From contig NZ_CP041250.1 of the NCBI RefSeq assembly GCF_006711645.1, positions 19,989 to 83,988 of the forward strand: 64,000 bases of DNA, read 5' to 3'. The position numbers and the translations under genes were made by a program. The notes below the pieces were generated by a model, which worked only from the letters and a program-made list of their open reading frames with translations, made no database searches and was not told where the DNA came from. Positions 18,815 to 28,237 of the stretch are shown one piece after another. How positions within the stretch are numbered: the first letter of the stretch is position 1; the number at the start of each line of letters is the position of its first letter. This DNA is from Klebsiella electrica (GTDB lineage: Bacteria > Pseudomonadota > Gammaproteobacteria > Enterobacterales > Enterobacteriaceae).

Positions 18815-21453
18815 CACTGTTTATCCTCCATGTCATTCACCGGTATTCGGGATTCAAGCTCAGCCATTTCGTCTTTAAAGTTGCGACACGCGAGGCCGTA
18901 CACCGCATCGTGGATATCGACCCCCTCCTGCCGGCGTGCTTTCATGTACTCAAAATCCGGGCCTTTCGAGGAGTACATCGCCCGGCTGAGCGGGTCGACG
19001 AACAGGCGGTGCCAGGAGCAGTTCGCTTCCACCTGCAGCATAAAAGAGGAGAACCACTGCTCTTTGGCCGAACCGAAGCCGTTAATCATGTCTTTCTCCA
19101 GCTTGCTGAACTGATCCGGGTACAGCTGGTTATACTTGGCAAATTCCTTCGCTGACTGTTTCAGAATGGCCTTGTACGATGAGTTCCCCCAGGCAGCGCG
19201 TGCAGCGCTGGAGGCGGTCGGGGAGTCGAAGTCCACGATATTTTGCGTGATGGTGATGTATGCGCCGGTATGTCGACGCGCGGTACGGTAGCCTTTCTCG
19301 ATGAACTGACCCACTTTTTCATTTTTGAAATCAAGGAGCTTCCAGCCCTCATCGATGACGTTCAGTTTTTTCAGGCCACGCGGTGACTGATACATCCTGT
19401 TCTCGATGTAAATAATCAATGAGAACATCACCGCGATAAGCAGAGAGGGCCGCGACTCCAGGCCACCGAGCTCCAGTACCACCATCCGGGCGTCATCGTG
19501 AAGTGTTGGTTTATCTGAGTTGAAATAGTCCCCGTAGATCCCATTCACCGTGTACTGATCGAGCAGGATTATCATCTCGTCCAGACGGCCCCGGATTGTC
19601 GGGGAATCAGCATATTCATCGCTGTCCTTCGCGTCCTGTAAAAACTGAACTACGTCATCAACGCGTGCATGATTACGCTTGCTTAACCAGGCCGCCTGAA
19701 CTGCCTGCAGAAGCAGGCCTTCATGGACTTCATCGAGGTTGCCGTTCGGACTGGCCATCACCGACATCTGATCGCGTATACGTTCTGCTGACATGTCGAA
19801 GTGAGCATCATCCAGCACGTTGGCGAACGGGTTAAACTTGAGGGTATCGCCATCGAGGTATACGCCCCCCATGTTTTCACACAGGGACTTATAGCCATCC
19901 CCCATGTCGAACACCCAGGCAAACCCGCCGGAGTCGAGCACACTGCGAATGAGGGGCTGAATCAGACCGGTTTTACCCGCCCCGGAGGTGCCGCAGACCG
20001 CCATGTTGAAATTGGTATTGTTCATTCCCTCGTAGAACAGGTCGATGAACGCCAGCTGATTTCGGTAGGTGGGGGCCAGGAGTCCCGCCGGCGCCAGCGG
20101 GCTGTCAGCGACGATCGGCAGGAGGTTAGCCACCTGGAACGTCTCCGCCCGCTTCACCACGCCTGCCGCCTGCAGCTCTTTGAACAGGCCTTCGCCGCAT
20201 TTGAACGGCATCATGGCCAGAAAATTACGCAGGTGATGGTAGCGGGCCGGGATAAGCTGGAAGCCACCCTTACGGTAACTGTTGAGCACCTGCTGCTCGG
20301 TAGCGAGAGAGGCCTCTGCGTTATCGGCGGTATACGTGGTGATATTAAAGAAGTAGGACACCAGGGAGGTCTGGTTGGTCGCCAGTCGCTGGCGGATATC
20401 GCCCCACTCCTGCATTTCCTTTATCACGTTCGGAAAGTACTTCGCGTAGGAGGTTTTGCTTTTCTTCTCCACGTCCATGAATTTCAGGTTGGCTTCGTTC
20501 TGGGTCTTCACCTGGTCCTCCACCATCAGCGTCAGCGTGATGACAAAGGGGCAGGAGATGGAGAGCTCCGGGTTCAGCAGGTTGGCGTAGTTGTCCGCAT
20601 TGGACCAGAGGAAGGCCATTTCCGGATCTTTCTCCAGATGGTAGCTCGTCACCCGGGTCACGCACTCTTTCCCGTCTCGCCCCAGGCGGCCAATTTTCAG
20701 ATGACCGGCCGTGACCTTCATATCAAAGCTGTCATCGACACACTGATAGTTCAGATCCTGATAGGGGTCCAGCTTATACGGTACGCGGTACATCTCGTGC
20801 GGGTCCGGGTTAATCAGCTCACGCATCAGTTCGACCAGCCCGGCCGCATCAAGGATACGCGTCGGAATGTAAGCCCCGCCCAGTGACGCCCGCAGGATTT
20901 TTATCTGGTTCTCCATCTCCACAATTTGCGTGGCGGAGTTCTTCTTCCGGGGCACGCAGCAGGAGATGTACACGCGGTAGTTACGCAGCGTCAGGGGTAA
21001 ATCCAGATTGTCCGGCAGGGGAAATTGTGTTTCCGCCGCCCGGAGATAGTAGGCGCGGGTAATGGCGTTAAACTTTTTAGCCTGTTTACCACTCCAGCGG
21101 AATTCACGCAGACCGTAGTCGATATCATTGCCGACCAGTTTGCTGGAGACCAGATGAAAACTGACCGGGACGCCCCGGGGAAGTTTGCTGCGCAGTAAAT
21201 GCTCCAGTGTGGCGACGATACTTTTATCCGCACCGGGTAAAGGACGCGCCTCAAACATAAAACCGATGGTTTTGTTATTAATAAACAGCCCGGTCGCGGA
21301 ATCATAATCCTTATAGGGCAAAATACGGCTGAACTGGGGGAAATTCATGCTGCCCAGCGTGTCATTGGCTTTCGCGGATTCGTCGGGCAGCTTCAGTGCT
21401 GATACCAGTGAATTCACAGCCTGGGTGACGGCATCGATGATGTTATTACTCAT
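18814..21453 (-). CDS. traC: TraC, type IV secretion ATPase for F-pilus assembly (879 aa)
   Basis: VirB4-family ATPase, about the length of F TraC (875 aa). Walker A is G-T-S-G-A-G-K-T-G near 490; Walker B is around V-I-D-E-G-W-K-L near 690. It powers pilus extension at the inner membrane. AGGAACG precedes the ATG. Intact, but the genes that normally follow (traW, traU, traN and others) are gone beyond IS26. Confidence 0.97.
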   Translation of the reverse strand: MSNNIIDAVTQAVNSLVSALKLPDESAKANDTLGSMNFPQFSRILPYKDYDSATGLFINNKTIGFMFEARPLPGADKSIVATLEHLLRSKLPRGVPVSFHLVSSKLVGNDIDYGLREFRWSGKQAKKFNAITRAYYLRAAETQFPLPDNLDLPLTLRNYRVYISCCVPRKKNSATQIVEMENQIKILRASLGGAYIPTRILDAAGLVELMRELINPDPHEMYRVPYKLDPYQDLNYQCVDDSFDMKVTAGHLKIGRLGRDGKECVTRVTSYHLEKDPEMAFLWSNADNYANLLNPELSISCPFVITLTLMVEDQVKTQNEANLKFMDVEKKSKTSYAKYFPNVIKEMQEWGDIRQRLATNQTSLVSYFFNITTYTADNAEASLATEQQVLNSYRKGGFQLIPARYHHLRNFLAMMPFKCGEGLFKELQAAGVVKRAETFQVANLLPIVADSPLAPAGLLAPTYRNQLAFIDLFYEGMNNTNFNMAVCGTSGAGKTGLIQPLIRSVLDSGGFAWVFDMGDGYKSLCENMGGVYLDGDTLKFNPFANVLDDAHFDMSAERIRDQMSVMASPNGNLDEVHEGLLLQAVQAAWLSKRNHARVDDVVQFLQDAKDSDEYADSPTIRGRLDEMIILLDQYTVNGIYGDYFNSDKPTLHDDARMVVLELGGLESRPSLLIAVMFSLIIYIENRMYQSPRGLKKLNVIDEGWKLLDFKNEKVGQFIEKGYRTARRHTGAYITITQNIVDFDSPTASSAARAAWGNSSYKAILKQSAKEFAKYNQLYPDQFSKLEKDMINGFGSAKEQWFSSFMLQVEANCSWHRLFVDPLSRAMYSSKGPDFEYMKARRQEGVDIHDAVYGLACRNFKDEMAELESRIPVNDMEDKQ

Positions 21454-21524
21454 GCGGGCGTTCCTTTAAGAGCATTTCAAAATAACAAGGGTAATAAATG
21501 GCAAGAAGAATATTCATATCCGCA

Positions 21525-21917
21525 CTAGAAACTCCTTCTTATAATGGAAAGCACTGGAATAAAAAACAATAAACACATGGAGGCAATAATCTGACCCATA
21601 AAGATCGAATCCAACAACACCTCCCCTTGCCACAAACAAATAAGCAGAGTGATAAATAATAAAACCACATGAAAGAAAACAATCAGGAACAGAATGTTCG
21701 CTGAGAACTCCCCATCACCAACTTCCACCTCTAAGCAGAAAAAATAAAATACACACAAACTACAGATAATATAGACGCCTTCATGTCGAATACCCTGAAA
21801 GAAATCAGGAGAAAACTCTCCTGCCAGTCCATTGTAAGTCAGTCTGGCTCCCAGATAGATGAGCCAGTAGACTGGAGGTATAAACAAAAATCCGTACTTT
21901 CGAAGAAACAGCATCAT
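21525..21917 (-). CDS. Membrane protein of the traV-traC interval (130 aa)
   Basis: Four hydrophobic segments; family not recognised. The start at 21917 was chosen because AGGGG is 6 nt upstream, whereas the earlier ATG at 21923 abuts it. It is in line with the transfer genes but has no F counterpart that I know. Confidence 0.6.
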   Translation of the reverse strand: MMLFLRKYGFLFIPPVYWLIYLGARLTYNGLAGEFSPDFFQGIRHEGVYIICSLCVFYFFCLEVEVGDGEFSANILFLIVFFHVVLLFITLLICLWQGEVLLDSIFMGQIIASMCLLFFIPVLSIIRRSF

Positions 21918-21930
21918 ATCCATCCCCTGA

Positions 21931-22256
21931 TTATTTGCTCATAGCGTTCAGTGCGTTAAGTTTTTTTTCACGTACTGCTTTAATCTCTTCTTTATACTTG
22001 CATTCTGATGCCATCTTTTTTGCGTCACCGAAAGTTAATGGCTCTGACGAAGTGCCTGTGTTAGTTTGAATTGCTAAACGTAACGCCTCACCTGCACAAG
22101 GTGTCTAATGAATAATACTTTGCAGTTGTTCTGGAGTAGCGGGCTGCATATCGCGAGAATCTTCAATATACTGCACAAAAAATACCCAGTTAACACAATT
22201 AAAAGAAGAACTATCAAAAAACCAAATTGCTGGCCAATTTCTTGCTGTCTTTCCAT
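21931..22256 (-). pseudogene. Decayed single-helix envelope protein (about 108 aa when repaired)
   Basis: ATG at 22256 opens M-E-R-Q-Q-E-I-G-Q-Q followed by a membrane helix. One T is missing from a T-run at the end of the helix; restoring it gives F-V-Q-Y-I-E-D-S-R-D-M and later S-I-I-H-stop-T-P-C-A-G-E-A-L-R, after which the same frame runs on to K-L-N-A-L-N-A-M-S-K and a stop at 21931. Two lesions, a frameshift and a TAG, in one otherwise coherent gene. Function unknown. Confidence 0.55.
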
Positions 22257-22298
22257 TGCTCCATCCCTACCGGTCAATCCAGTTTGTTAATCAGCATT

Positions 22299-22703
22299 TC
22301 ATTTTGAGTTAGCTTTATATAATTCCCACTGATGGATATAGGAATAATACTGCCCACCAGGCACATTAATAATGATGCCATCACAGTCCAGTTTATTAAC
22401 AGGGCTGGTAAAAGCGCCTGTCGGCATGTTTACCTCAAGTGTCCGGCAGTCATCTTTCCAGTGTCTACCTGCTTCAAGTTCATCCATCGAAAATGAGTGA
22501 ATGGAGATAACGAACATCCCGGAAAACCCAACCACCGCTATAAGCGCACAGTATATGAATGTATCGCCTCTGTTAACTCGAAGATTGAATTTTTCAGGGA
22601 TGGCAACCATTGCCAGCGCACCGACCACACCAATAACAAAAAGAATCAGGCATATACCGTTAAGCCATGCAACGTTATGTCCAAGTATATAGTACGCTTT
22701 CAC
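22299..22703 (-). CDS. Two-helix membrane protein with Cys-containing outer domain (134 aa)
   Basis: Two membrane helices (about residues 10-33 and 48-70) followed by a soluble tail with H-W-K-D-D-C-R-T-L-E and N-K-L-D-C-D-G-I-I-I-N-V. The same pattern recurs in 23324-23614 and, more weakly, in 23643-24041. The GTG at 22703 was chosen because AAGGAAT lies just upstream. Function unknown; probably a periplasmic domain with one disulfide. Confidence 0.6.
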   Translation of the reverse strand: MKAYYILGHNVAWLNGICLILFVIGVVGALAMVAIPEKFNLRVNRGDTFIYCALIAVVGFSGMFVISIHSFSMDELEAGRHWKDDCRTLEVNMPTGAFTSPVNKLDCDGIIINVPGGQYYSYIHQWELYKANSK

Positions 22704-22769
22704 TTTCTTATTCCTTATGCTGCATACTTTCAAATAACGTGAGATTGTTAATACTGACCATCGGTCTTA

Positions 22770-23081
22770 CTATTCACCTGCCCCTATCCGATCAAAGTAA
22801 TAAATCAAGACATAAAACATATAAAAGATCACTGTGGCTGTAAAAAATCCAGTTATTACTGACAGCGTCAAATCAGGAAAGTCCGCCCATATGTTTTTAT
22901 CCTTAAACACCATAAAAGAAAATAAAGCACTGAGACCTGTAAGCCCAAACAACATTAAAATACAGGCAAGCGTATCTCTTATAAAAACACCAATAATTAC
23001 ATAGCCGTAACCGCAGATAATGATTGCCATTGCAAAAAAAAGTCGAACAAAACCATCAAAACTTAACTGGTATTCAGCCAT
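22770..23081 (-). CDS. Four-helix membrane protein (103 aa)
   Basis: Almost entirely hydrophobic: four predicted membrane helices with short loops. The ATG directly follows the stop of the upstream gene (TAAATG), so the two are coupled. Family not recognised. Confidence 0.6.
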   Translation of the reverse strand: MAEYQLSFDGFVRLFFAMAIIICGYGYVIIGVFIRDTLACILMLFGLTGLSALFSFMVFKDKNIWADFPDLTLSVITGFFTATVIFYMFYVLIYYFDRIGAGE

Positions 23082-23300
23082 TTACCCACCCTCACTCAAT
23101 GTTTCTATCACGCTGCTCAAAGGCTCGCGTGTTTTAATTTCAATGCACTCTCCTGTATTACTTCCGTAACCTCTGCCTCCACGTGCTTCGAGTACCCGTA
23201 GCATTTTTATGCAGACATCTGTATTAGGCATGGGAGTAATATCCCAAATCCCACCGCCACTACTCGGCGTCATCAGCACCAGAAAAATAAAGGCATGCAT
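23082..23300 (-). CDS. Small exported protein (72 aa)
   Basis: Short hydrophobic N-terminus (H-A-F-I-F-L-V-L-M), then a glycine-rich stretch and two cysteines (D-V-C-I-K, G-E-C-I-E). AGAGGC precedes the ATG. Directly upstream of, and probably coupled to, the four-helix protein gene. Function unknown. Confidence 0.5.
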   Translation of the reverse strand: MHAFIFLVLMTPSSGGGIWDITPMPNTDVCIKMLRVLEARGGRGYGSNTGECIEIKTREPLSSVIETLSEGG

Positions 23301-23323
23301 ACTTTATTGCCTCTGTTTATATA

Positions 23324-23614
23324 TTAACGAATGAATATTTCTTTCATTGCCTCTGCGATAGTTGTTTGCCTATTGCCACTTATCGCTCTGTCATAATCAG
23401 ACTTGCTTACATTTTCAATAACATCACTACACTGAAGTCGATTTTGCGCTGGAGAGAAAAACCCTTTATCAATATTAGTCTCAAGCAACCGGCAGTCATT
23501 TTTCCAGTGATGAGATAGAACTTCGGGCACTGTATTACTGTCAGTAGAAAAAAACAGGCTATAATATGTCAATTAAAACACCACAGCCATCGTACATTTG
23601 AATAATTCACTCAT
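23324..23614 (-). pseudogene. Cys-domain membrane paralogue with in-frame stop
   Basis: ATG at 23614 gives M-S-E-L-F-K-C-T-M-A-V-V-F, then TAA (23573-23575), then the same frame runs 82 codons including H-W-K-N-D-C-R-L-L-E and N-R-L-Q-C-S-D-V-I-E-N-V, clearly paralogous to 22299-22703. Either the TAA is a nonsense mutation or translation starts at the TTG just after it; no ribosome site supports the latter. Confidence 0.5.
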
Positions 23615-23642
23615 AACCAGCCTTTGCTTTCAGTTAAAAACA

Positions 23643-24041
23643 TCATTGCATTTTATATTCAGATGAACTTCCCTCTGGCCTGTACTTAACGGGAAGGTAG
23701 CGGGTTATTCCATCAGGACATGACCAGGCGTCTTTGCGACCATTAAATCCTTGTTGAGCATCGAAAGCTGACACCTTGCAGTTTGTTAACGTATACATTG
23801 TATTATTTTTTCTAAAAACCATATCTTTATAAGTATCCTCTGGTGACAAAATAACAAGAGCGGTTATAACATGAAGAATTAAAACCCCAGAGAACATGCA
23901 ACCACGTAACCCCCTTCTCTCAAACGCCCTTGATGCAAAAGATCCAACTATCACTCCCATGCCAATAGCGAGAAAAAAATAAAATATATAAAATGAGTCA
24001 GCCCGAACAAGTCTATAAGAGAATGTTAAATAATTAATCAT
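23643..24041 (-). CDS. Two-helix membrane protein with Cys-containing tail (132 aa)
   Basis: Two membrane helices (about residues 15-35 and 46-64), then a tail with T-N-C-K-V-S-A-F-D and D-A-W-S-C-P-D-G-I, resembling in layout the proteins at 22299 and 23324. The ATG at 24041 has a strong AGGGGGGG site 7 nt upstream. Lies just after traV. Function unknown. Confidence 0.6.
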   Translation of the reverse strand: MINYLTFSYRLVRADSFYIFYFFLAIGMGVIVGSFASRAFERRGLRGCMFSGVLILHVITALVILSPEDTYKDMVFRKNNTMYTLTNCKVSAFDAQQGFNGRKDAWSCPDGITRYLPVKYRPEGSSSEYKMQ

Positions 24042-24195
24042 TTTCAACCCCCCCTTTTAAATAACCCTTACATAAAGATACATGAGCGTAATATCTTCGT
24101 CTGAGCACGCTACCGCCCATCCCTTTCAACGCAGAGGGCACTCGTTATAATTCAGAAATGAAAACTTACTGCAGCGCCAGTAATGGCGCTGTGAA
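24042..24195. other. Short gap after traV
   Basis: No gene seen between traV and the membrane-protein cluster; a GGCGCTG..CAGCGCC inverted repeat at about 24,173-24,193 follows traV and may attenuate transcription. Confidence 0.35.
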
Positions 24196-24780
24196 TCAAT
24201 TAAGGCGAGGCTGTCCCCACGCCGATGGTTTTACGACAAAAAGAACCGTTGCTGGCTGGTGATATACATCATCTGAATCCACATACGGCGCTATCCACAA
24301 TGACGTTGTCTCCTCCCCTTTTCTTAATGGCCGGGGATAATTACCTGGCGGTGTTGACGGTGACGTAAACGTTGACGCCACTACTGGTAAAGACATTTTC
24401 ACTACCGGCAAAGACTGGAGCCTTTTCTCGGTTTCGAAATATATTGCCTCATTCTTTGCCGTTGGATTATTTAGGTACACTGCACGTGCTCGTTCTCTCT
24501 CCGCTGCCACTCTGGCCCGGTTCAGGTTGGGTTGAGGCGGCAACGGGTACGAATTAACTGACGTGGTTCTGAAATTACCCTCAGCCAGTTGTGGCAACCC
24601 GGCCGCAGCCGGCTTTGCATCACTGCGTTCCTCCTTCAGCTTCGCTTTTTCATTTGCCTGCTCCATCGTCATACAGGTATCCGACGTCGTGGCATTACAT
24701 TGAAATTCAGTCTCTGTGCCCGCGCACCCGGTTAAGAGCAAAGCGCTGCCCAGAGGAATTAACAGCATTAATTCCTTCAT
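24196..24780 (-). CDS. traV: TraV, outer-membrane lipoprotein of the transfer channel (194 aa)
   Basis: Lipoprotein signal with lipobox L-L-T-G-C at residues 15-19. Cysteines F-Q-C-N-A and D-T-C-M-T just beyond match TraV of F, which links the TraK ring to TraB. C-terminal half proline-rich. Slightly longer than F TraV (171 aa). Confidence 0.92.
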   Translation of the reverse strand: MKELMLLIPLGSALLLTGCAGTETEFQCNATTSDTCMTMEQANEKAKLKEERSDAKPAAAGLPQLAEGNFRTTSVNSYPLPPQPNLNRARVAAERERARAVYLNNPTAKNEAIYFETEKRLQSLPVVKMSLPVVASTFTSPSTPPGNYPRPLRKGEETTSLWIAPYVDSDDVYHQPATVLFVVKPSAWGQPRLN

Positions 24781-24853
24781 AATATTTCTCGCTATTTATC
24801 GGTTTTTTTTTTCAGGTTCATCCTGAGCTGGGTATTTTCCTTAATCGCCCGAA

Positions 24854-26278
24854 CTAGCCATTATTTTCCCCCTGCGGCGCTGCGCCCGGAGAGAACTCAC
24901 GCGGATCAAGTTTGCCCAGCTTCTTCAGCATCTCGTCAGTATTGAATCCGTTCATACCGCCGCCTGACTGATGATGTGCATCAGCCTGCTGTGCCGGCTC
25001 CGCCTCCTGATTCTGAGCCTGCTGTTGCCCGTTCTTTTCCGCTTCCAGTTCTTCAATCGTTTTCAGCTGGAATCCATCCTGGAACACGACGGTCACTTCG
25101 TTGCCGGCACCAATCGGAATGACCGGGTGATACTGCTCGGCCCTTTTGATGTAGTACTCGCTCAGCGTCTGCGCAGCTTTAGATGCACCACCGCCGACCC
25201 CCATTTTCAGAACGTCACCGGCGCCAACAGATGCGGTTGCCCCCAGGCCAACAGCCGGCTGTGAAGCCCGTTCCATGCCCTGACCAATCCCGTCAACAAA
25301 ACCGGCCCCCCATGCCCAGCCGAGGATTTTTCCGTTACGCATCACCACCTCTCCCTTAACCCCGTTTTTCCCCATAAAGGAAACGTGGCCGTTAATGGGC
25401 TGATCGATGGTTTTATCACCTTTGATACAGCTGATATTGCGGGTACGGACGATGGCGCGTTCGCTGGAGACATCGCCCCAGGCTTCAAGGCCCACAAAAC
25501 ACCCTGTCAGGTCGTAGGTTTTGCTGTTTGGCATTTCCACGCGACCGGTGATACGCAACTGCATCGGTACAGTTGATTCATTCCCGGTAACAGACGCGTT
25601 GGCATCTGCCCCCTCGATAAGCATGCTTTTTGCAAAGCTCCCCGACGGAATGTACGGCAATGACTTCGTTTTTTTTCCTTTGTCGTAACTGAACGTTTTA
25701 CGCTGTATCTGGTTTGGTACCGGTACAGACTGGTAGCTGACCTGCGGCGGCGGTGTCATACCATTCCCCGGATAGAATGCCGTCGGAGGCGGTACCGCGG
25801 CGCCGGTTTGCGGCGGATAACTGGCTGGCTGCGGCTCCCCTTCCGGACCGGGTGCCGGTGACGGAGGAGTCGGCGCGGGCTCGCCACCAGAGACAGCCGG
25901 TTTCACGCCCAGCGCCTTCAGCTGAGTCTGCATGGCTTCATTATCACTGCTGAGCTTGTCGATACGTATCTGGTCAGCGGTTCGCGCCTTACTCAGTAGG
26001 TCCACTTCCCCCTGCAGGGAGTCAAAACGCTTGTTGAGATCAGCGGCAGTCGCCTGCATTTCTGTTGTCGCGTGCTGCTCCACCTTACTGTTGAAGCTGC
26101 TGTCGACCACCCCGGTCATATCCGGTGCGGGTTCGCCCTGAGCCGGGGCTTCCTCATCAGAGCTCATGTTCAGATCTGACAGATACAGCCCGCCTCCGAC
26201 TGCTGCCGCGCCGCCCGCCAGAATGAGTCCCAGCCAGATATATTGCTTACGTTTGATCAGCGTGTTGAAGTTGGCCAT
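24854..26278 (-). CDS. traB: TraB, VirB10-like envelope-spanning channel protein (474 aa)
   Basis: N-terminal membrane helix (residues 13-30), a coiled coil (about 75-120), a proline-rich linker (130-190) and a C-terminal VirB10/TrbI-type beta-barrel domain (I-T-G-R-V-E-M-P-N-S-K-T-Y-D-L). Spans inner membrane to outer-membrane core. F TraB is 475 aa. ATG overlaps the traK stop. Confidence 0.96.
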   Translation of the reverse strand: MANFNTLIKRKQYIWLGLILAGGAAAVGGGLYLSDLNMSSDEEAPAQGEPAPDMTGVVDSSFNSKVEQHATTEMQATAADLNKRFDSLQGEVDLLSKARTADQIRIDKLSSDNEAMQTQLKALGVKPAVSGGEPAPTPPSPAPGPEGEPQPASYPPQTGAAVPPPTAFYPGNGMTPPPQVSYQSVPVPNQIQRKTFSYDKGKKTKSLPYIPSGSFAKSMLIEGADANASVTGNESTVPMQLRITGRVEMPNSKTYDLTGCFVGLEAWGDVSSERAIVRTRNISCIKGDKTIDQPINGHVSFMGKNGVKGEVVMRNGKILGWAWGAGFVDGIGQGMERASQPAVGLGATASVGAGDVLKMGVGGGASKAAQTLSEYYIKRAEQYHPVIPIGAGNEVTVVFQDGFQLKTIEELEAEKNGQQQAQNQEAEPAQQADAHHQSGGGMNGFNTDEMLKKLGKLDPREFSPGAAPQGENNG

Positions 26279-27018
26279 CAGCGCTTCACTCCTTCATCTG
26301 ACGTCGTGACCCAGATCTGCATGCGACCACCGGCAGTCTGCAGGCCCGCCGGGGTACTGAACATGACGGCACGTGTTCCGGGCTGCCAGAAATCGCTTTC
26401 ACGCACCATACGGGCCGACAGGGAGACATTGTCCAGACTGTAACGGACGACTTTCAGGTGGTGGCCGACCCAGACCCTGTCGGCAGTGGCGCGCAGACCA
26501 GCCGGCACCTGCAGCACTTCAGAAGTGACGGGGACAGACTGATACTCATCGGGTACGCTGCCCTGACGCACGGCGCGATTCAGCGAAACCAGTAACGATT
26601 CATAGGGGTTCGACTCTTCCCAGGCTTTTGCCGGACCGGGGGTACCCGCCAGCTCGCTGACCAGCTGAATTGTCCGGCCTGAGCCCGCACGGGGCACGGC
26701 ACGAATGGAGAAGTTCAGCCCGCGTTCGGTTTCCACAATGAAGGTGAATGGTTTTTTACTGACGGTCGCCAGAATGGCACCGCCGCTGTCGGTCTGCTCC
26801 TGGTTTGTCAGGCCACCGTCCAGGCTGTTTATCGCCGTGATGCGATCTCCAGGTACTGTGAACAGATTCGGGTCGGTGTTACTCACGGCAATATTTGCCT
26901 GACCACCATTGGTGAGGGGGACCACTGTCGGCGCCAGCGTACCGCTAAGGGTCGCGGACATCGCGGGGGCGACCAACAGCAGACAGCCTGAAATAAATAA
27001 CGGGTTAATTTTTTTCAT
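26278..27018 (-). CDS. traK: TraK, secretin-like outer-membrane ring protein (246 aa)
   Basis: Signal peptide cleaved near A-M-S-A, then a VirB9-like beta-rich protein. Forms the outer-membrane core complex with TraV and TraB. Overlaps traE by 14 nt and traB by 1 nt, as in F. Confidence 0.95.
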   Translation of the reverse strand: MKKINPLFISGCLLLVAPAMSATLSGTLAPTVVPLTNGGQANIAVSNTDPNLFTVPGDRITAINSLDGGLTNQEQTDSGGAILATVSKKPFTFIVETERGLNFSIRAVPRAGSGRTIQLVSELAGTPGPAKAWEESNPYESLLVSLNRAVRQGSVPDEYQSVPVTSEVLQVPAGLRATADRVWVGHHLKVVRYSLDNVSLSARMVRESDFWQPGTRAVMFSTPAGLQTAGGRMQIWVTTSDEGVKR

Positions 27019-27571
27019 TATTTATTTCTCCAAAACGCGCCAGCCAGCTGACACCATCGACACGACTGAACTGAATGACATAGCTTTTAATTTCACTGTA
27101 GGGTTTGGAATCCCCAATCCACGTTTTCAGCTCACCCCGGATATCCACGCGGTTCTCTGCCGGCCAGGCACGCATCGACGTCATATAAAAGGTGGAATTA
27201 ACGTTATTGTCTTTAATGCGTTTCGCATCTTCAGCCAGCTGGACCTTGAGGCTGTTCTGCGAGGCGGGTAATACATACCGGAGAAGCTGCTGATGCTGGG
27301 CATCAACCGTTTCCGGCGTGACATTCAGACGCAGGGCAACAAAGGACAGGCCCAGCTGCTCAATATAAGAGGCGTCAGCCTGGTTCTGAGACACCGCAAA
27401 GGGTGCACGGAATAACATCGGTGTCACCGCCACTTTCTGTTCCGTCTGCAGACGGTAATTATTTATGCCCTGGATAATATTGGTCGCAAGACTGAGGGTC
27501 AGGAGTGTCCCCAGACTGATAAATCCCACAGCGATAACGCGGGTGGTATTTTGTCTGGCACCATGTTCCAT
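27005..27571 (-). CDS. traE: TraE, VirB5/VirB8-like pilus assembly protein (188 aa)
   Basis: Single N-terminal membrane helix (residues 12-34) and periplasmic domain with [14 protein letters not shown] and W-I-G-D-S-K; same length as F TraE (188). Inner-membrane component of the transfer channel. Confidence 0.95.
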   Translation of the reverse strand: MEHGARQNTTRVIAVGFISLGTLLTLSLATNIIQGINNYRLQTEQKVAVTPMLFRAPFAVSQNQADASYIEQLGLSFVALRLNVTPETVDAQHQQLLRYVLPASQNSLKVQLAEDAKRIKDNNVNSTFYMTSMRAWPAENRVDIRGELKTWIGDSKPYSEIKSYVIQFSRVDGVSWLARFGEINNEKN

Positions 27572-27590
27572 ATGTTATTTCCCCGTTGAT

Positions 27591-27896
27591 TTATTTAATC
27601 CACTGCCGGAAACAGGAGTCCGGAACATCATGAAAGAAACCTTTAAGAAGGGAGGTTGGCAGATACCAGTAAATCAGGTCGCGTAGCCAGGAACTGCCCC
27701 GCCCTTTTTTCAGTTTCTTGATACCCCAGAAAACCAGTACCGCTGAAGCTATGCCAAAAATGAACTTGCTGGTCCAGAAACCCCAGCCGAGACAAATCAC
27801 GGACGGGATAAGTTCATCGAGATATAAGCCAAACCAGCGGGACTGGTTAGTCAGTGTTTCCGGGAAACGGTATCGCTTTAATTCGTCTCCCGTCAT
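27591..27896 (-). CDS. traL: TraL, inner-membrane pilus assembly protein (101 aa)
   Basis: TraL-type small protein (Y-R-F-P-E-T-L, two membrane segments around G-L-Y-L-D-E-L-I-P). Start set at 27896 because AGGAAG lies just upstream and the protein then matches F TraL at its N-terminus; the longer frame has no ribosome site. VirB3-like role. Confidence 0.93.
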   Translation of the reverse strand: MTGDELKRYRFPETLTNQSRWFGLYLDELIPSVICLGWGFWTSKFIFGIASAVLVFWGIKKLKKGRGSSWLRDLIYWYLPTSLLKGFFHDVPDSCFRQWIK

Positions 27897-28237
27897 CACG
27901 TGCTTCCTGTCAGTAACCGGCGACCGACATACCGATGGTGATAAAGGTGGAAATAATCGCGAAGCCAAACAGGAACTTCACGTTTTTGGTCATCATGTAC
28001 ATGATGCCGCCGGCGACAACTTCTGCCAGAACCACCCATTTGACGACACTGGACTGCTTACCAAACGTGCCTTTAACGGTCGCATCCCCGGACTTCATCA
28101 GGTCGGTTGCCGTGGTGCAGGGCCGACGCATGATCATTCTTTGCGCTAGTTGATCAAGTATCGATCAGTTGAGCGGCGCCAAGTACGATTTTAATTGTAC
28201 CTTGCGTTGCCAAGCTGTAAATAGTCGAGATCTTCGC

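Noticed and set aside
19801..20886. 361-codon plus-strand ORF inside traC
   Set aside because: Antisense shadow of a strongly supported gene; His/Arg/Val-rich and motif-free.
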